Shown here: in pieces, positions 25,110 to 35,013 of the stretch
Layout of the letters: every line of letters begins with the position of its first letter
How positions within the stretch are numbered: position 1 is the stretch's first letter
Source of the DNA: BPGX01 sp037447455
GTDB taxonomy: Bacteria; Bacteroidota; Bacteroidia; B-17B0; Aurantibacillaceae
Direction: 5' to 3'
Assembly (NCBI GenBank): GCA_037447455.1
Contig: JBBIGQ010000006.1
Span: forward strand, 1-64,000
Length of the DNA stretch: 64,000 nt
Position numbers and translations under genes: made by a program
Notes under the pieces: model-generated
Seen by the model: the letters and a program-made list of their open reading frames with translations, nothing else
Database searches by the model: none
What the model was told of the DNA's origin: nothing

Positions 25110-26102
25110 TTAATGTTGGTGTGATTCTTTGAATTTTTTGATAGCGGCTGTTAGTTTAGGCACTACTTCAAAAGCATCGCCCACGATGCCATAATCTGCG
25201 GCTTTGAAGAACGGGGCTTCTTTATCTGTATTGATAACGACAATAGTTTTGCTGCCGCTGACACCGGCTAAATGTTGTATGGCCCCGGATATGCCTATAG
25301 CAATGTAGAGATTGGGACGAATGGCTAAACCGGTTTGTCCAACATGTTCATGGTGTGGTCGCCAGTGTGCATCTGTTACCGGTCTTGAACAGGCCGTGGC
25401 AGCCCCTAATGCTTTAGCCAGTTCTTCAATCATTCCCCAGTTTTCAGGACCTTTTAATCCTCTGCCACCACTGACTACAAGTTCTGCTTCGGGGAGCGGG
25501 ATAGTATCACCTGTTGTATTTTTTTCAACAGATCGGATGGTAATTTTGGGAGTTAAAGAAGGGTCTTCTGTTATATCTCTTATTTCAGCCGAGTTGTCGG
25601 ATAAGTTTTGAATCGGAAAAGAATTAGGAAGCAAGCAGATTATTTTTTTAGGACTGCTGATGCGAATGGTGGCGTATGCTTTTCCTGAAAAAACGTTTTT
25701 TCGGAATGTGTAAACCGAATTGTTTATATCTAATAATTCTGTTACAGCGGGAGCAATGCCACAGTTCAGAAGTCCTGCTAAATAGGCGCCCACTGCTTTT
25801 CCTTGTGTGTCATAAGGCAATACAACGGTATCGGCGTTTTCAGAAAGAAAGAATTTTTGGATGAGTTTGGCTAAAACAGAGTAATCACTTAATGCTGGCA
25901 GTTCGTTGGTAATATTTAAGATTTTATGCGCACCGGCTTGTACTAATTTTTGTTTGCTTTCTTCATTGCCTTTATAGAGAAGTACAATTACTTTTTTATT
26001 GTTATTTTTTGATGCGATGTGATGTGCAAAACAGGTAGCTTCTAATGATGCTTTTTTGATTTTTCCATTTTGAGAGGCATCTGCATATACTAAAAGAGCC
26101 AT
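25110..26102 (-). CDS. etfA: Electron transfer flavoprotein, alpha subunit
   Basis: The alpha subunit binds FAD and passes electrons from acyl-CoA dehydrogenases to the quinone pool. The 330-residue product has an N-terminal alpha/beta domain (1-190) and the C-terminal FAD-binding domain: VVSGGRGLKGPENW, AATACSRPVTDAHWRPHHEH, VGQTGLAIRPNLYIAIGISG, AIQHLAGVSGSKTIVVINTD, and ADYGIVGDAFEVVP. It follows etfB after 35 bases, in the usual Bacteroidota order etfB-etfA. Confidence 0.95.
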   Translation of the reverse strand: MALLVYADASQNGKIKKASLEATCFAHHIASKNNNKKVIVLLYKGNEESKQKLVQAGAHKILNITNELPALSDYSVLAKLIQKFFLSENADTVVLPYDTQGKAVGAYLAGLLNCGIAPAVTELLDINNSVYTFRKNVFSGKAYATIRISSPKKIICLLPNSFPIQNLSDNSAEIRDITEDPSLTPKITIRSVEKNTTGDTIPLPEAELVVSGGRGLKGPENWGMIEELAKALGAATACSRPVTDAHWRPHHEHVGQTGLAIRPNLYIAIGISGAIQHLAGVSGSKTIVVINTDKEAPFFKAADYGIVGDAFEVVPKLTAAIKKFKESHQH

Positions 26103-26137
26103 ATTTTTAGATTTAATTAAGTTTTGAGTATAATTTA

Positions 26138-26881
26138 TTAAATTACTTTCGCTTCGGTATGTAATAGGTTTACGAGTTCTTCCACATTATTGGGGTCAAT
26201 TAACTTGCAGGCCGAACGGCCAGGTGCCAGTTCAAAAGTTTCATATTGAGTAGTGATTTCAGAAGGGAATGCTGGTACAACATTTAGGGGTTTGGTTCTG
26301 GCTGCCATGATGCCTTTCATGTTAGGAATTCGTTGTTCGGCCATGCCTTTGTTGGCGCTAATCACTACCGGCATAGGACATTCTACGATTTGATACCCCC
26401 CTTCTATGTCCTGATGCGCTGTTACAGTATTTCCGTTAATTTCTAATTTGCTGGCATTTGAAATAAACGGGTAATCCAAGAGGCCAGCTAATATACCTGC
26501 TGTAACACCGCTGTTGTAACTAATGGTTTCTTTTCCGAGTAAAATTAAATCGTATGGATTGGCTTTGATGAATTGGGCGAGTTGTTGAGCTACAAAGTGC
26601 GGATCGGATGGCTCGGTATCTATTCTGTAACTGTCATCGACTCCTAAAGCCAATGCTTTACGAATAGTGGCATCGGACTCTGCAAACCCGATATGAATAA
26701 CGGAAACTTTTTCAGCCAGTCCGGCTTCTTTTATTTCAAGGGCGCGGACAAGTGCATACCATTCATCGTAAGGGTTGATAATAAACTGAACACCGGCGGT
26801 ATTCAGTTTTTTGTTATTGTCTGTAAAGGATATTTTGGCAGTTGTATCAGGAACTTGTGCAATCGCTACTAAAATTTTCAT
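26138..26881 (-). CDS. etfB: Electron transfer flavoprotein, beta subunit
   Basis: The beta subunit completes the ETF heterodimer. The 247-residue product starts MKILVAIAQVPDT, with the signature INPYDEWYALVRALEIKE, the segment LILLGKETISYNSGVTAGILAGLL, and a C-terminal MKGIMAARTKPLNV, all typical of EtfB. It is the first gene of the etf transcript, with a TATCTTTG promoter element 31 bases upstream. Confidence 0.95.
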   Translation of the reverse strand: MKILVAIAQVPDTTAKISFTDNNKKLNTAGVQFIINPYDEWYALVRALEIKEAGLAEKVSVIHIGFAESDATIRKALALGVDDSYRIDTEPSDPHFVAQQLAQFIKANPYDLILLGKETISYNSGVTAGILAGLLDYPFISNASKLEINGNTVTAHQDIEGGYQIVECPMPVVISANKGMAEQRIPNMKGIMAARTKPLNVVPAFPSEITTQYETFELAPGRSACKLIDPNNVEELVNLLHTEAKVI

Positions 26882-26912
26882 ATTAAGTAAGTTTTTTTAA
26901 AATTTTGAGGCA

Positions 26913-26920
26913 CAAAGATA
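26913..26920 (-). promoter_or_regulatory. -7 promoter element of the etfBA operon
   Basis: TATCTTTG on the minus strand matches the TAnnTTTG consensus, 31 bases before the etfB start. Confidence 0.5.
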
Positions 26921-27109
26921 GTAAAAATATCTTTTAAATTTTAAATGTTGGACAGATGATTATGCTCATTTTTATTTATTCTAATTTGTGTACTGAATTT
27001 ATTGTCTAAGAGGAGTAAGCTTGAAAATTCTATGAGTAGGGTATTTTGAAGCGATGGGACTTAAAGACGATTAATACAATTTTTTGAAAAGGTAATGCTA
27101 TTTTGTCTT

Positions 27110-28402
27110 TTATTTCAGGTTTGCGCCGTTTATGATAGCAGTGTATGCAGAAATATTGTTGTTATGCATTTCCATCCATATTGGACGAACGATGTTGTTA
27201 TAGGCAGATACACCAATGTAATCTCCAAAGAAAATAAATGGATTGGGTTGGAAGGGTTGAGCATTGAGTTTGATGTTCTGAAAACTTTGCCCCCCGTCTT
27301 TTGAAACAGCAAGGTATACATCGGTTTGCGTGTCATTGTAATTTCTTCGGTCGTAGAATACGATGTATAAATAGCCCGTTATTGGGTCAATAGTCATCAT
27401 GGGCATGAATTGGTCTCTTTTTGTGTTGTCATTATTAACTTTGATGCGATTGGACCATGTTGTTCCGCCATCTGAAGATTTAAGCAACCAGATGTTTTTA
27501 TCTCCATCTTTTTCATCACCAAAGCAAATGTAGATATTCCCTGCAAATGGACTTTGAGGATTGTTATCGCATACTAAAAAAGGAAGGTTATTAGCCCGAA
27601 AGAGATCTTTTACATCAATATCCCATCCGCCGATAATGGTGTCTAATCTTCGTTCAGGTTGAAGAAAAGTTTTTCCGCCATCGGTAGAGTATGTAAGCAT
27701 AATGCCTTTGGGTCCTGCCCATGCTATGTAGATTTCGCCATTCAAACCTGTGTAAGGTGTAGCACCTTCTACTGTATTATCACTGTCTAAACAATCGCCT
27801 GCATAATGGGATAATCGTAATGGCTTACTCCAAGTCCTGCCATTATCTTTTGACATAGAAAAAAGAATGATAGAACTATCTTTTGGATCCTTGCTTTCGT
27901 ATTTATCGAACTGTGTCCATGAAACTAATAGTGTGTTAGTTTTGGGATTGTAATAAGCCCAATGTTTATCTTGATTTTTAGAGCCGTTTTTCCCTATACC
28001 TGTGCAGAATTTAAACGATTTCCCCATATCTGAAGATGCTTGCACTACAATGCGGTCTATCCAATTGGCATCTTTTACCAATCGCCTATTGGGCATGGAT
28101 AAATGAAAATAGTAGAAGGTATTGGAAGTATCCCAAATTAGCACTGGGTCGCCGTAAACACCAAAAGAATCGCATTTGATAATGCTGGATTGCCATGTTC
28201 TTCCAGTATCGTTACTGACAAAGAGTTTGCTGATGTTGGCACCTGCTACGATTTGTGCAGGATTTCGTGGATTGATGGCAATGCTTAATTCTTCGGCATC
28301 ATATTGGTCGGAGATGAGTACAACAGGAAAAGAAGATTGAGAGAAAATTTTGTAACATAAAAAGCAAGTAGAAAACAAAAGATGTAAAAAAAAGTGTTTC
28401 AT
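27110..28402 (-). CDS. Secreted BNR/Asp-box repeat protein (sialidase fold)
   Basis: The 430-residue product has a signal peptide (FFLHLLFSTCFLCYKIFSQ) and at least six Asp-box repeats of the type S-x-D-x-G-x-T-W/F: SNDTGRTW, SSDMGKSF, SKDNGRTW, STDGGKTF, SSDGGTTW, SKDGGQSF. These are hallmarks of the six-bladed sialidase-like propeller. The Arg triad of true sialidases cannot be confirmed by eye, so an enzymatic role is uncertain; many such proteins are non-catalytic. There is no T9SS tail. The gene is divergent from the GSCFA gene, 48 bases away. Confidence 0.8.
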   Translation of the reverse strand: MKHFFLHLLFSTCFLCYKIFSQSSFPVVLISDQYDAEELSIAINPRNPAQIVAGANISKLFVSNDTGRTWQSSIIKCDSFGVYGDPVLIWDTSNTFYYFHLSMPNRRLVKDANWIDRIVVQASSDMGKSFKFCTGIGKNGSKNQDKHWAYYNPKTNTLLVSWTQFDKYESKDPKDSSIILFSMSKDNGRTWSKPLRLSHYAGDCLDSDNTVEGATPYTGLNGEIYIAWAGPKGIMLTYSTDGGKTFLQPERRLDTIIGGWDIDVKDLFRANNLPFLVCDNNPQSPFAGNIYICFGDEKDGDKNIWLLKSSDGGTTWSNRIKVNNDNTKRDQFMPMMTIDPITGYLYIVFYDRRNYNDTQTDVYLAVSKDGGQSFQNIKLNAQPFQPNPFIFFGDYIGVSAYNNIVRPIWMEMHNNNISAYTAIINGANLK

Positions 28403-28436
28403 ACATTTAGGATTTCTGCAAGTATATGAATTTTAT

Positions 28437-28444
28437 TAGTTTTG
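28437..28444 (+). promoter_or_regulatory. -7 promoter element of the GSCFA gene
   Basis: TAGTTTTG matches TAnnTTTG and ends six bases before the ATG at 28451. The transcript may be leaderless. Confidence 0.5.
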
Positions 28445-28450
28445 TGATTT

Positions 28451-29449
28451 ATGAAATGGCATTTAAATTTTGAAGTAAAGAAATATCCTTTTGAAATTCA
28501 TTTTACAGATAAGATATTTTTGATGGGTTCTTGTTTCGCAGACAATTTATCGGAATGGTTAAGAGCACGAAAGTTTCAAGTTTTTGCAAATCCCAATGGT
28601 ATTTTATTTAATCCAATTAGTATTTTGATAAATCTAAAAAATATTTTAGATAAACCTAACTTTTTTGAAGAGAGATATTTGTTTCATGATGGAAATTTCT
28701 ATAAATCTTTTTTACATCAAAGGCATATTTTTTCAGAAGATAAAGAAGGGTTACTGAAAATTATTATTGAAACACAGAAGGAAGCCAACGAATATCTGAA
28801 ATCAGTCGATTATTTATTTATTACTTTTGGTTCGGCGTATGTGTATGTGCATAAAGAGTTGAGTGAAGTAGTGGCGAATTGTCATAAATTTCCACAAAGT
28901 ATTTTTGAAAGAAGATTATTAGAAGTGGATGAAATTGTGAAGAGATATAGAGAATGGATACAGCAAGTACGAGTTGTCAATCCTGATTTGAAAGTTGTAT
29001 TTTCTGTATCACCTGTAAAATATTTGAGTTATGGGATTGTTGAAAATACTATTAGTAAGTCCACTTTAATTTTGTCGGTTCATAAGTTGTGTCAGGAACT
29101 AAAAGATGTTTATTATTTTCCTGCTTATGAGTTGGTGACGGAGGATTTGAGGGATTATAGATTTTTCAAAGAAGATTTAGCACATCCTAATGAAATAGCA
29201 GTGAAGTATGTCATGGAAAAATTTTCAGAAAGTATGCTTTCAAAGGAAACACGAAATGCGGTAAAAGACATTGAAAAAGTTTTGAATGGCTTAAATCATA
29301 AGATTCAAAATACTCGTTCAGAGAGTAGCAGAAAGTTTGCAATGAATATTTTGAGTGAATGCGACAGGTTAGAAAAGAATTATCCATTTTTGAATTTTAG
29401 TAGAGAAAAAGAATATTTTAGTAAGTTATTGAGTAGTGTGGAAGATTAA
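28451..29449 (+). CDS. GSCFA-domain protein
   Basis: The 332-residue product has the name-giving motif FLMGSCFADN near residues 24-33, then FANPNGILFNP and LFITFGSAYVY, and a late AHPNEIAVKYV resembling the SGNH-hydrolase DxxH region. GSCFA is an SGNH/GDSL-like esterase family without a settled substrate, and no signal peptide is seen. It lies 24 bases before the heptose epimerase and is probably cotranscribed, which fits with surface polysaccharide metabolism but does not prove it. Confidence 0.85.
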   Translation: MKWHLNFEVKKYPFEIHFTDKIFLMGSCFADNLSEWLRARKFQVFANPNGILFNPISILINLKNILDKPNFFEERYLFHDGNFYKSFLHQRHIFSEDKEGLLKIIIETQKEANEYLKSVDYLFITFGSAYVYVHKELSEVVANCHKFPQSIFERRLLEVDEIVKRYREWIQQVRVVNPDLKVVFSVSPVKYLSYGIVENTISKSTLILSVHKLCQELKDVYYFPAYELVTEDLRDYRFFKEDLAHPNEIAVKYVMEKFSESMLSKETRNAVKDIEKVLNGLNHKIQNTRSESSRKFAMNILSECDRLEKNYPFLNFSREKEYFSKLLSSVED

Positions 29450-29473
29450 ATAGTATATTAGCCACAAAAAAAT

Positions 29474-30439
29474 ATGATTGCAATTACGGGCGCTGCGGGA
29501 TTTATAGGGAGTTGTGTTTTATCTTATTTTAATCAAAAAGGTTTAAAGGATATTTTTTTAGTTGATAGATACGGGACCATAAAGGATGATAATTTTTATG
29601 GTAAGAAGTATGTGGATTTACTACACAGAGATGAGTTTATCAATTGGTTGAATTATCACGGACATGAGTATATTAAGTTTGTCATACATTTAGGAGCAAG
29701 AACGGATACAACAGAGTTTGATGAAAAAGTGTTGAATGAGTTGAATTTTGAATATTCTAAGAGAGTTTGGGAGTTGTGTGTAAAATATTCTATACCATTG
29801 ATTTATGCTTCATCTGCCGCCACTTATGGAGCGGGAGAACACGGCTATGATGATGACGAAAGCAAATGGCATTTATTAAAACCATTGAATCCTTATGGTT
29901 GGAGTAAGCATAAATTTGATTTGTGGGTGATGGAACAAAAAGAACAACCGCCGTATTGGGTTGGATTGAAATTTTTTAATGTGTTTGGTCCTAATGAATA
30001 TCACAAGGGTAGAATGGCATCGGTAGTATTTCATTCATTTCGTCAGATAAAAGAAACAGGGAAAGTCAAATTATTTCGTTCGCACCGACCAGATTACAAA
30101 GATGGTGAACAATTGAGAGATTTTATTTATGTGAAGGATGTGGTGAAAATTATTTATTATTTGTATACAAATAGAGTTAAGAATGGTATTTACAATGTAG
30201 GAACAGGGAAAGCAAGAACATTTTTAGATTTAGCAAAAGCCGTATTTCATGCACTTCATCTCAATGAAAACAGTGAATTCATTGATACACCAGAAGATAT
30301 CAGAGATAAATATCAGTATTTTACAGAAGCCAAAATGGATAAATTAAGAAATGGGGGGTACACAGAAAAATTTTATGAATTAGAAGAAGCGGTGAAAGAT
30401 TATGTGCAGAATTATTTGATGCAGAGAAGGCATTATTAA
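29474..30439 (+). CDS. hldD: ADP-L-glycero-D-manno-heptose 6-epimerase
   Basis: HldD (RfaD/GmhD) converts ADP-D-glycero-beta-D-manno-heptose to the L form for lipopolysaccharide core. The 321-residue short-chain dehydrogenase-like protein has the NADP-binding GAAGFIGS, the active-site region ASSAATYGAGEHGYDDD, the YGWSKHKFD (YxxxK) pair, and FFNVFGPNEYHKGRMASV and GEQLRDFIYVKDVV, specific for this epimerase. It complements kdsA earlier in the window as a lipopolysaccharide gene. Confidence 0.94.
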   Translation: MIAITGAAGFIGSCVLSYFNQKGLKDIFLVDRYGTIKDDNFYGKKYVDLLHRDEFINWLNYHGHEYIKFVIHLGARTDTTEFDEKVLNELNFEYSKRVWELCVKYSIPLIYASSAATYGAGEHGYDDDESKWHLLKPLNPYGWSKHKFDLWVMEQKEQPPYWVGLKFFNVFGPNEYHKGRMASVVFHSFRQIKETGKVKLFRSHRPDYKDGEQLRDFIYVKDVVKIIYYLYTNRVKNGIYNVGTGKARTFLDLAKAVFHALHLNENSEFIDTPEDIRDKYQYFTEAKMDKLRNGGYTEKFYELEEAVKDYVQNYLMQRRHY

Positions 30440-30449
30440 AAATAAAATG

Positions 30450-30457
30450 TATTTTTG
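30450..30457 (+). promoter_or_regulatory. -7 promoter element of the propeller/SpoIIE phosphatase gene
   Basis: TATTTTTG matches TAnnTTTG. An ATG at 30447 overlaps it, which argues that the true start is the next in-frame ATG, 30477. Confidence 0.5.
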
Positions 30458-30476
30458 TACTGATTTACAAGATAAG

Positions 30477-33400
30477 ATGTTGTTTGTTAGAAAAAAATTG
30501 AATTTATTTGAGCTTTTATTTTTCAAAAAAAACTATTGGGTAGGTGTAAGTATTATTGTTTTTATTCGTGTGTTTGCTTTTGCTCAAAATGAGGCGGGGA
30601 TTATACATATTAATTCAAAAAAAAGCGGTTTACCGACGAATGCTGTAAATTGTATATTTAAAGATTCGTATGGCTATTATTGGATTGGCACTCAGTCAGG
30701 AGTTTGTAGGTATGATGGATATAAAATTGAAAATTTATTTAATAACAAGAAGAAAGACACGTTATTTTTAAATTGTTCAAACATACATGTCATAAAACAG
30801 TATCGTCATTACATAATTTTTGGATGTGATAATGGGGTAAAATTTTACGATATTATTAAAGGAAGATTATTTGAATGGTCTGGCGTAAGTAATATGAGTA
30901 GTGTCTATGATCTTGAAATTCTGGGAGATAAGTTTTATATAGCATCTCAAAACGGATTTTATGAGTTCTCATTTAAAAAACAGGTATTAAGAAAATATCG
31001 TCTTAAAGCTGATAGTTCAGAAAAGTACACATTAAGCAACGGTACTAAAATAAAATTATTAAAAAAATGGTTTTTAATTCTTGACCCTAATTTATCTATC
31101 AGACAAATAGACACCATAAATTGTACTATGAGCGACACTGTATTAGGCATTAAAGTAAAAAATGCGCACCCCACTGATATAGTACATTATGCCAATAGTT
31201 TTTATGCATCGTATTCCAGATATGGGATTATTCGTTTTGATACAAATAACGTTGAAAAAATTGACGAACCTTTGCTGTTGAAAAATTTTGCGAATCTTGA
31301 AGAAATTAGAAGTTTGACTGTATTAAAAAACAAGGTTTACATAGGTAGTAAAAAAGGGGTTTTTGAATACAATCCATTAAATCAATCTATTGCTCAATTA
31401 GAATTAGATGAAAAAGATAATGACTTGTACATAACAAGTTTGTACGCTATTGATAACAACTTAATAGCAGTTTCAAACATCAGTGGAGTTTTTCTCGTTC
31501 CATTATCGATTAAAAAGATAAATAATCCAGTACCAAAAGAAATTAATAATTTATTTTCAAATTGTTTTGCCTTATATGAATATTTACCGGGCAAAATTAT
31601 ACTTGCCGGACAAAGTAAATGTTTTTTATACAACTTTATAGAGCAAAAAATTGAAGAAAATTTCCATTCCATATTTTCGGATTATTTTGTATTGTTTATT
31701 CAACCCGCGTACGATAGGAATAAGCTTTATTTGGCTACTTATGGTTCGTATATTCTTTTATTTGATCTAAGAAAAAAATCAATCAAAACAATCACCAATA
31801 CACTCAATCACGATGCCAGAGATTATTTATCGTTATATCCGGATGATAACGATACTTTGTGGTGCGGTTCAGTCATGGAAGGGCTTTATAAGTACAACAT
31901 AAAAACTAATAAATGGTTACAGGTTAAAGGTTTTGAAGGATTGACAATTAATTACATCCATAAAAAAGAAAATTATTATTGGATAGGAACATTAGAAAAG
32001 GGACTTTATCAGTTAGATACAAAAGGTAATATTATTAAAGTATTCAATAGTGAAAACAAGTTGCTTTCAAATAATACGGTTTACAGTGTAGAGATGGACT
32101 CCAATTATTTATATATTGCTACTGATAACGGACTGAGCGTGTATAATAGAAAACAAAATTCATCTCAGTACTATTATGAAGCCGATGGTTTAATGAATTC
32201 TAATATACTTTCGGTAATGAAAGATAATACTGGTAAAATCTGGCTTGGTACCATGAAGGGGATTTCAAAAATGTTGCCGGAAAATCTGAACAAGCATAAT
32301 AATAGATTGTTTTACAATTATTCTCTTCTGGACGGATTAATTAATTATGAATATTGTCAAAATGCCTACTTAAAACTGAAAAATGGTTATTTATTATATG
32401 CTGGTACAAATGGTTTAGATATTATTAGTCCTTTAAAACTTCGATCAACTTTTAATAAAATACCTATTTATGTAACCTCATTCAAAAAAAATGGAAAAGA
32501 ATATTTCTTTGATACAGTCACTTATTTGAAAAGATACTTTGAAGTAGATTGGCGTCAGAATAATATTCAATTAGAACTAACAGCCATCAATCCATTGTCA
32601 TCTGAAAAAGTATTGTATAAATATAAACTGGTGGGATATGACGATGATTATTCTGAACCAACCAATATTCGATACATATCTTATACAGGATTACCCGGTG
32701 GTACTTATAAATTACAGATATTATCTACTAATCCAGATGGAGAATGGAGTACAGAACCCTATTACATTTACATTAAAGTCATTCCACCTTTCTGGAAAAC
32801 CCCCTGGTTTATTATTACCTCCTCTATATTTTTATTTGGCGGCATTTTTGGATTTAATCAATACAGAACTTATCAGGTTAAAAAACGAAACAAAGAACTG
32901 GAACAAAAAGTAAAAGAGAGAACAAAGGAATTAGCCACTAAAAATAAAGAAATTCTGAGCAGCATAGAATATGCCAAACGTATTCAGCAGGCCATTTTAC
33001 CCACTGACAAATATGTTCAAACTATTTTACCGAATACCTTTATTCTTTATTATGCCCAAAGACATTGTAAGCGGAGATTTTTACTGGGTTTATGAAATAC
33101 ACTCCCAACATTCATCTGCACCTTCTATATTAATTGCGGCAGTAGATTGTACCGGACACAGCGTACCAGGGGCCTTAATGAGCATGATTGGTAACAACTT
33201 ATTAAATCAAATTGTAATTGAAAAAAACATCATAAGCCCTGATAAAATCCTTTATGAAATGAACAAAGGCGTACAAAACGCCTTAAAACAAGGACAAAGT
33301 GATATGCCAACCAACGATGGGATGGATGCCTCTCTCTTACATTACTTCCCTGCTGAAGGGAAAATTCAATGGGCAGGTGCTTATCGGCCACTCCTAATTA

Positions 33401-33729
33401 TTAGAGTAAACGGACAAATAGAAAAAATAGAAGGTGATAAATATCCAATTGGCGGTGTACAACAAGATACAGATAGGCATTATTCCCTGCACACCTTATC
33501 TTTACAAAAAGGCGATACAATATATATCTTTTCAGATGGCTATGCAGACCAATTTGGTGGTGAAAAAGGAAAAAAAATGATGCTCAAACGAATGTTTAAC
33601 CTCTTGTCTGAAATTCATTTAAAACCAACACAGGAACAAAAAGACCTCCTAAAGTATTATTTTGAACAATGGAAAGGCAACGGAGACCAAACCGACGATG
33701 TTTTAGTAATAGGAATTGTACACAATTAA
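30477..33729 (+). pseudogene. Beta-propeller sensor with C-terminal SpoIIE/PP2C phosphatase, one frameshift
   Basis: The N-terminal part has a signal or membrane segment, then Reg_prop-type propeller repeats of hybrid two-component sensors (NCIFKDSYGYYWIGTQSGVCRYDG, VMKDNTGKIWLGTMKGISKM). A Y_Y_Y domain, a membrane helix (about residue 780), and a coiled coil (KELEQKVKERTKELATKNKE) follow. Then the frame breaks near 33050 at TATTATGCCC. In the other frame the PP2C-type phosphatase continues to 33729: PKDIVSGDFYW, AAVDCTGHSVPGALMSM, SDGYADQFGG, NGDQTDDVLVIGI. One extra T explains it; the repaired protein is 1083 residues. It should dephosphorylate a Ser/Thr target in response to a periplasmic signal. 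Confidence 0.85.
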
Positions 33730-33840
33730 GCGACACTAGAAAAAATCTTATGCATAACAACGGTATATTGGTCTAAATTCAGGCACATTACTTCGGTTTA
33801 TTTGGTTTAATTTGTGGCTAAATTTTTTATTTTTTTCAAT

Positions 33841-34875
33841 ATGTCTCTAACAACTACAAAAAAAATAACACTCGCTCTGCAAGGCGGAGGAGCACACGGC
33901 GCATTTACATGGGGCGTTTTAGATCGTCTTTTGGAGGTTGATGAAATTGAAGTAGAAACTATGTCCGGAACAAGCGCCGGCGCTATTAATACCGTTGTTT
34001 GTGCTTATGGGCTCCACATCGGAGGCCCTCAAAAAGCAAAAGAATTACTTAATAAACTTTGGGAAAAAATAGCTCTTAATGGCACTTTCTTCCTAAAACC
34101 ATCTCCATTGGATGCTTTTGTGGGTGGAGGAGATATTTACAACTCACCCGGCTATATCTTATTTAATGCTTTAACACAACATGTATCTCCTTACACCTTT
34201 AATCCTTTAAATTACAACCCCTTACGCAGTATTCTAAATGAACTAGTTGATTTTGAAGAACTTCACAAATACAGCAATAAAAAATTGTTCATATGCGCTA
34301 CCAATGTCAAAACCAATCGGGCAAAAATTTTTACAAATAAAGAAATCACCGTTGATGCGGTACTAGCTTCTTCCTGCCTGCCTTTTTTGTTTCAGGCAGT
34401 AGAAATTGACGGAGAATATTATTGGGATGGTGGTTATATGGGCAACCCTCCGCTTTCGCCAATGATTAATAATACTACCTCACAAGATATTGTTTTAATT
34501 AAAATCAATTCTATTAACATACATCGTCTCCCCACTTCTGCCCGTGATATTGCCGATAGAGTAAACGAAATTTCTTTCAACAGCAGTTTAATCAATGAAA
34601 TGCGATTTATTCATTACCGCAATGAACTCATTCGTAACGGTATCATTAAGCCCGATGGCAAACTCAACAGAGAAATTTTTATCCATGTTATATCCGGCTA
34701 TAATGTTTTGAATAAATTAGGGTATAGCAGCAAGCTAAACACCTCCTATCAATTCCTCAAAACACTCAAAGAAGAAGGCAGAAAAGTGGCCGATGAGTGG
34801 TTGGATAAAAATTTCCACAAAATTGGTTCTAACTCTACTTTTGATCTCGAAGAGCATTTTTTTGAACAATTTTGA
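33841..34875 (+). CDS. Patatin-like phospholipase
   Basis: The 344-residue product starts at ATG 33841; a GTG at 33814 would add residues over the promoter region. It has the patatin oxyanion hole ALQGGGAHGAFTWG (about 12-25), the nucleophile elbow GTSAGAIN (Ser at about 47) and the dyad Asp in YWDGGYMGNPPL. There is no signal peptide or barrel domain, so it is a cytoplasmic or membrane-associated lipid acyl hydrolase; a physiological substrate is unknown. A gap of about 110 bases separates it from the phosphatase gene. Confidence 0.92.
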   Translation: MSLTTTKKITLALQGGGAHGAFTWGVLDRLLEVDEIEVETMSGTSAGAINTVVCAYGLHIGGPQKAKELLNKLWEKIALNGTFFLKPSPLDAFVGGGDIYNSPGYILFNALTQHVSPYTFNPLNYNPLRSILNELVDFEELHKYSNKKLFICATNVKTNRAKIFTNKEITVDAVLASSCLPFLFQAVEIDGEYYWDGGYMGNPPLSPMINNTTSQDIVLIKINSINIHRLPTSARDIADRVNEISFNSSLINEMRFIHYRNELIRNGIIKPDGKLNREIFIHVISGYNVLNKLGYSSKLNTSYQFLKTLKEEGRKVADEWLDKNFHKIGSNSTFDLEEHFFEQF

Positions 34876-35013
34876 AATAATATAATCCCATCATTTTTAT
34901 TGAGAATGAATGAGTGTCAACTACTAATACTAAAAATGTTGAAAAAATATTTTTTATGTTTAATAAAAATTTACATAAATTTACGCCCAAAATATTCATA
35001 TAACCTTAACACT

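Noticed and set aside
27110..28402. Calling the BNR-repeat protein a sialidase
   Set aside because: Asp-boxes give only the fold; the catalytic Arg triad and Tyr/Glu could not be confirmed by eye.
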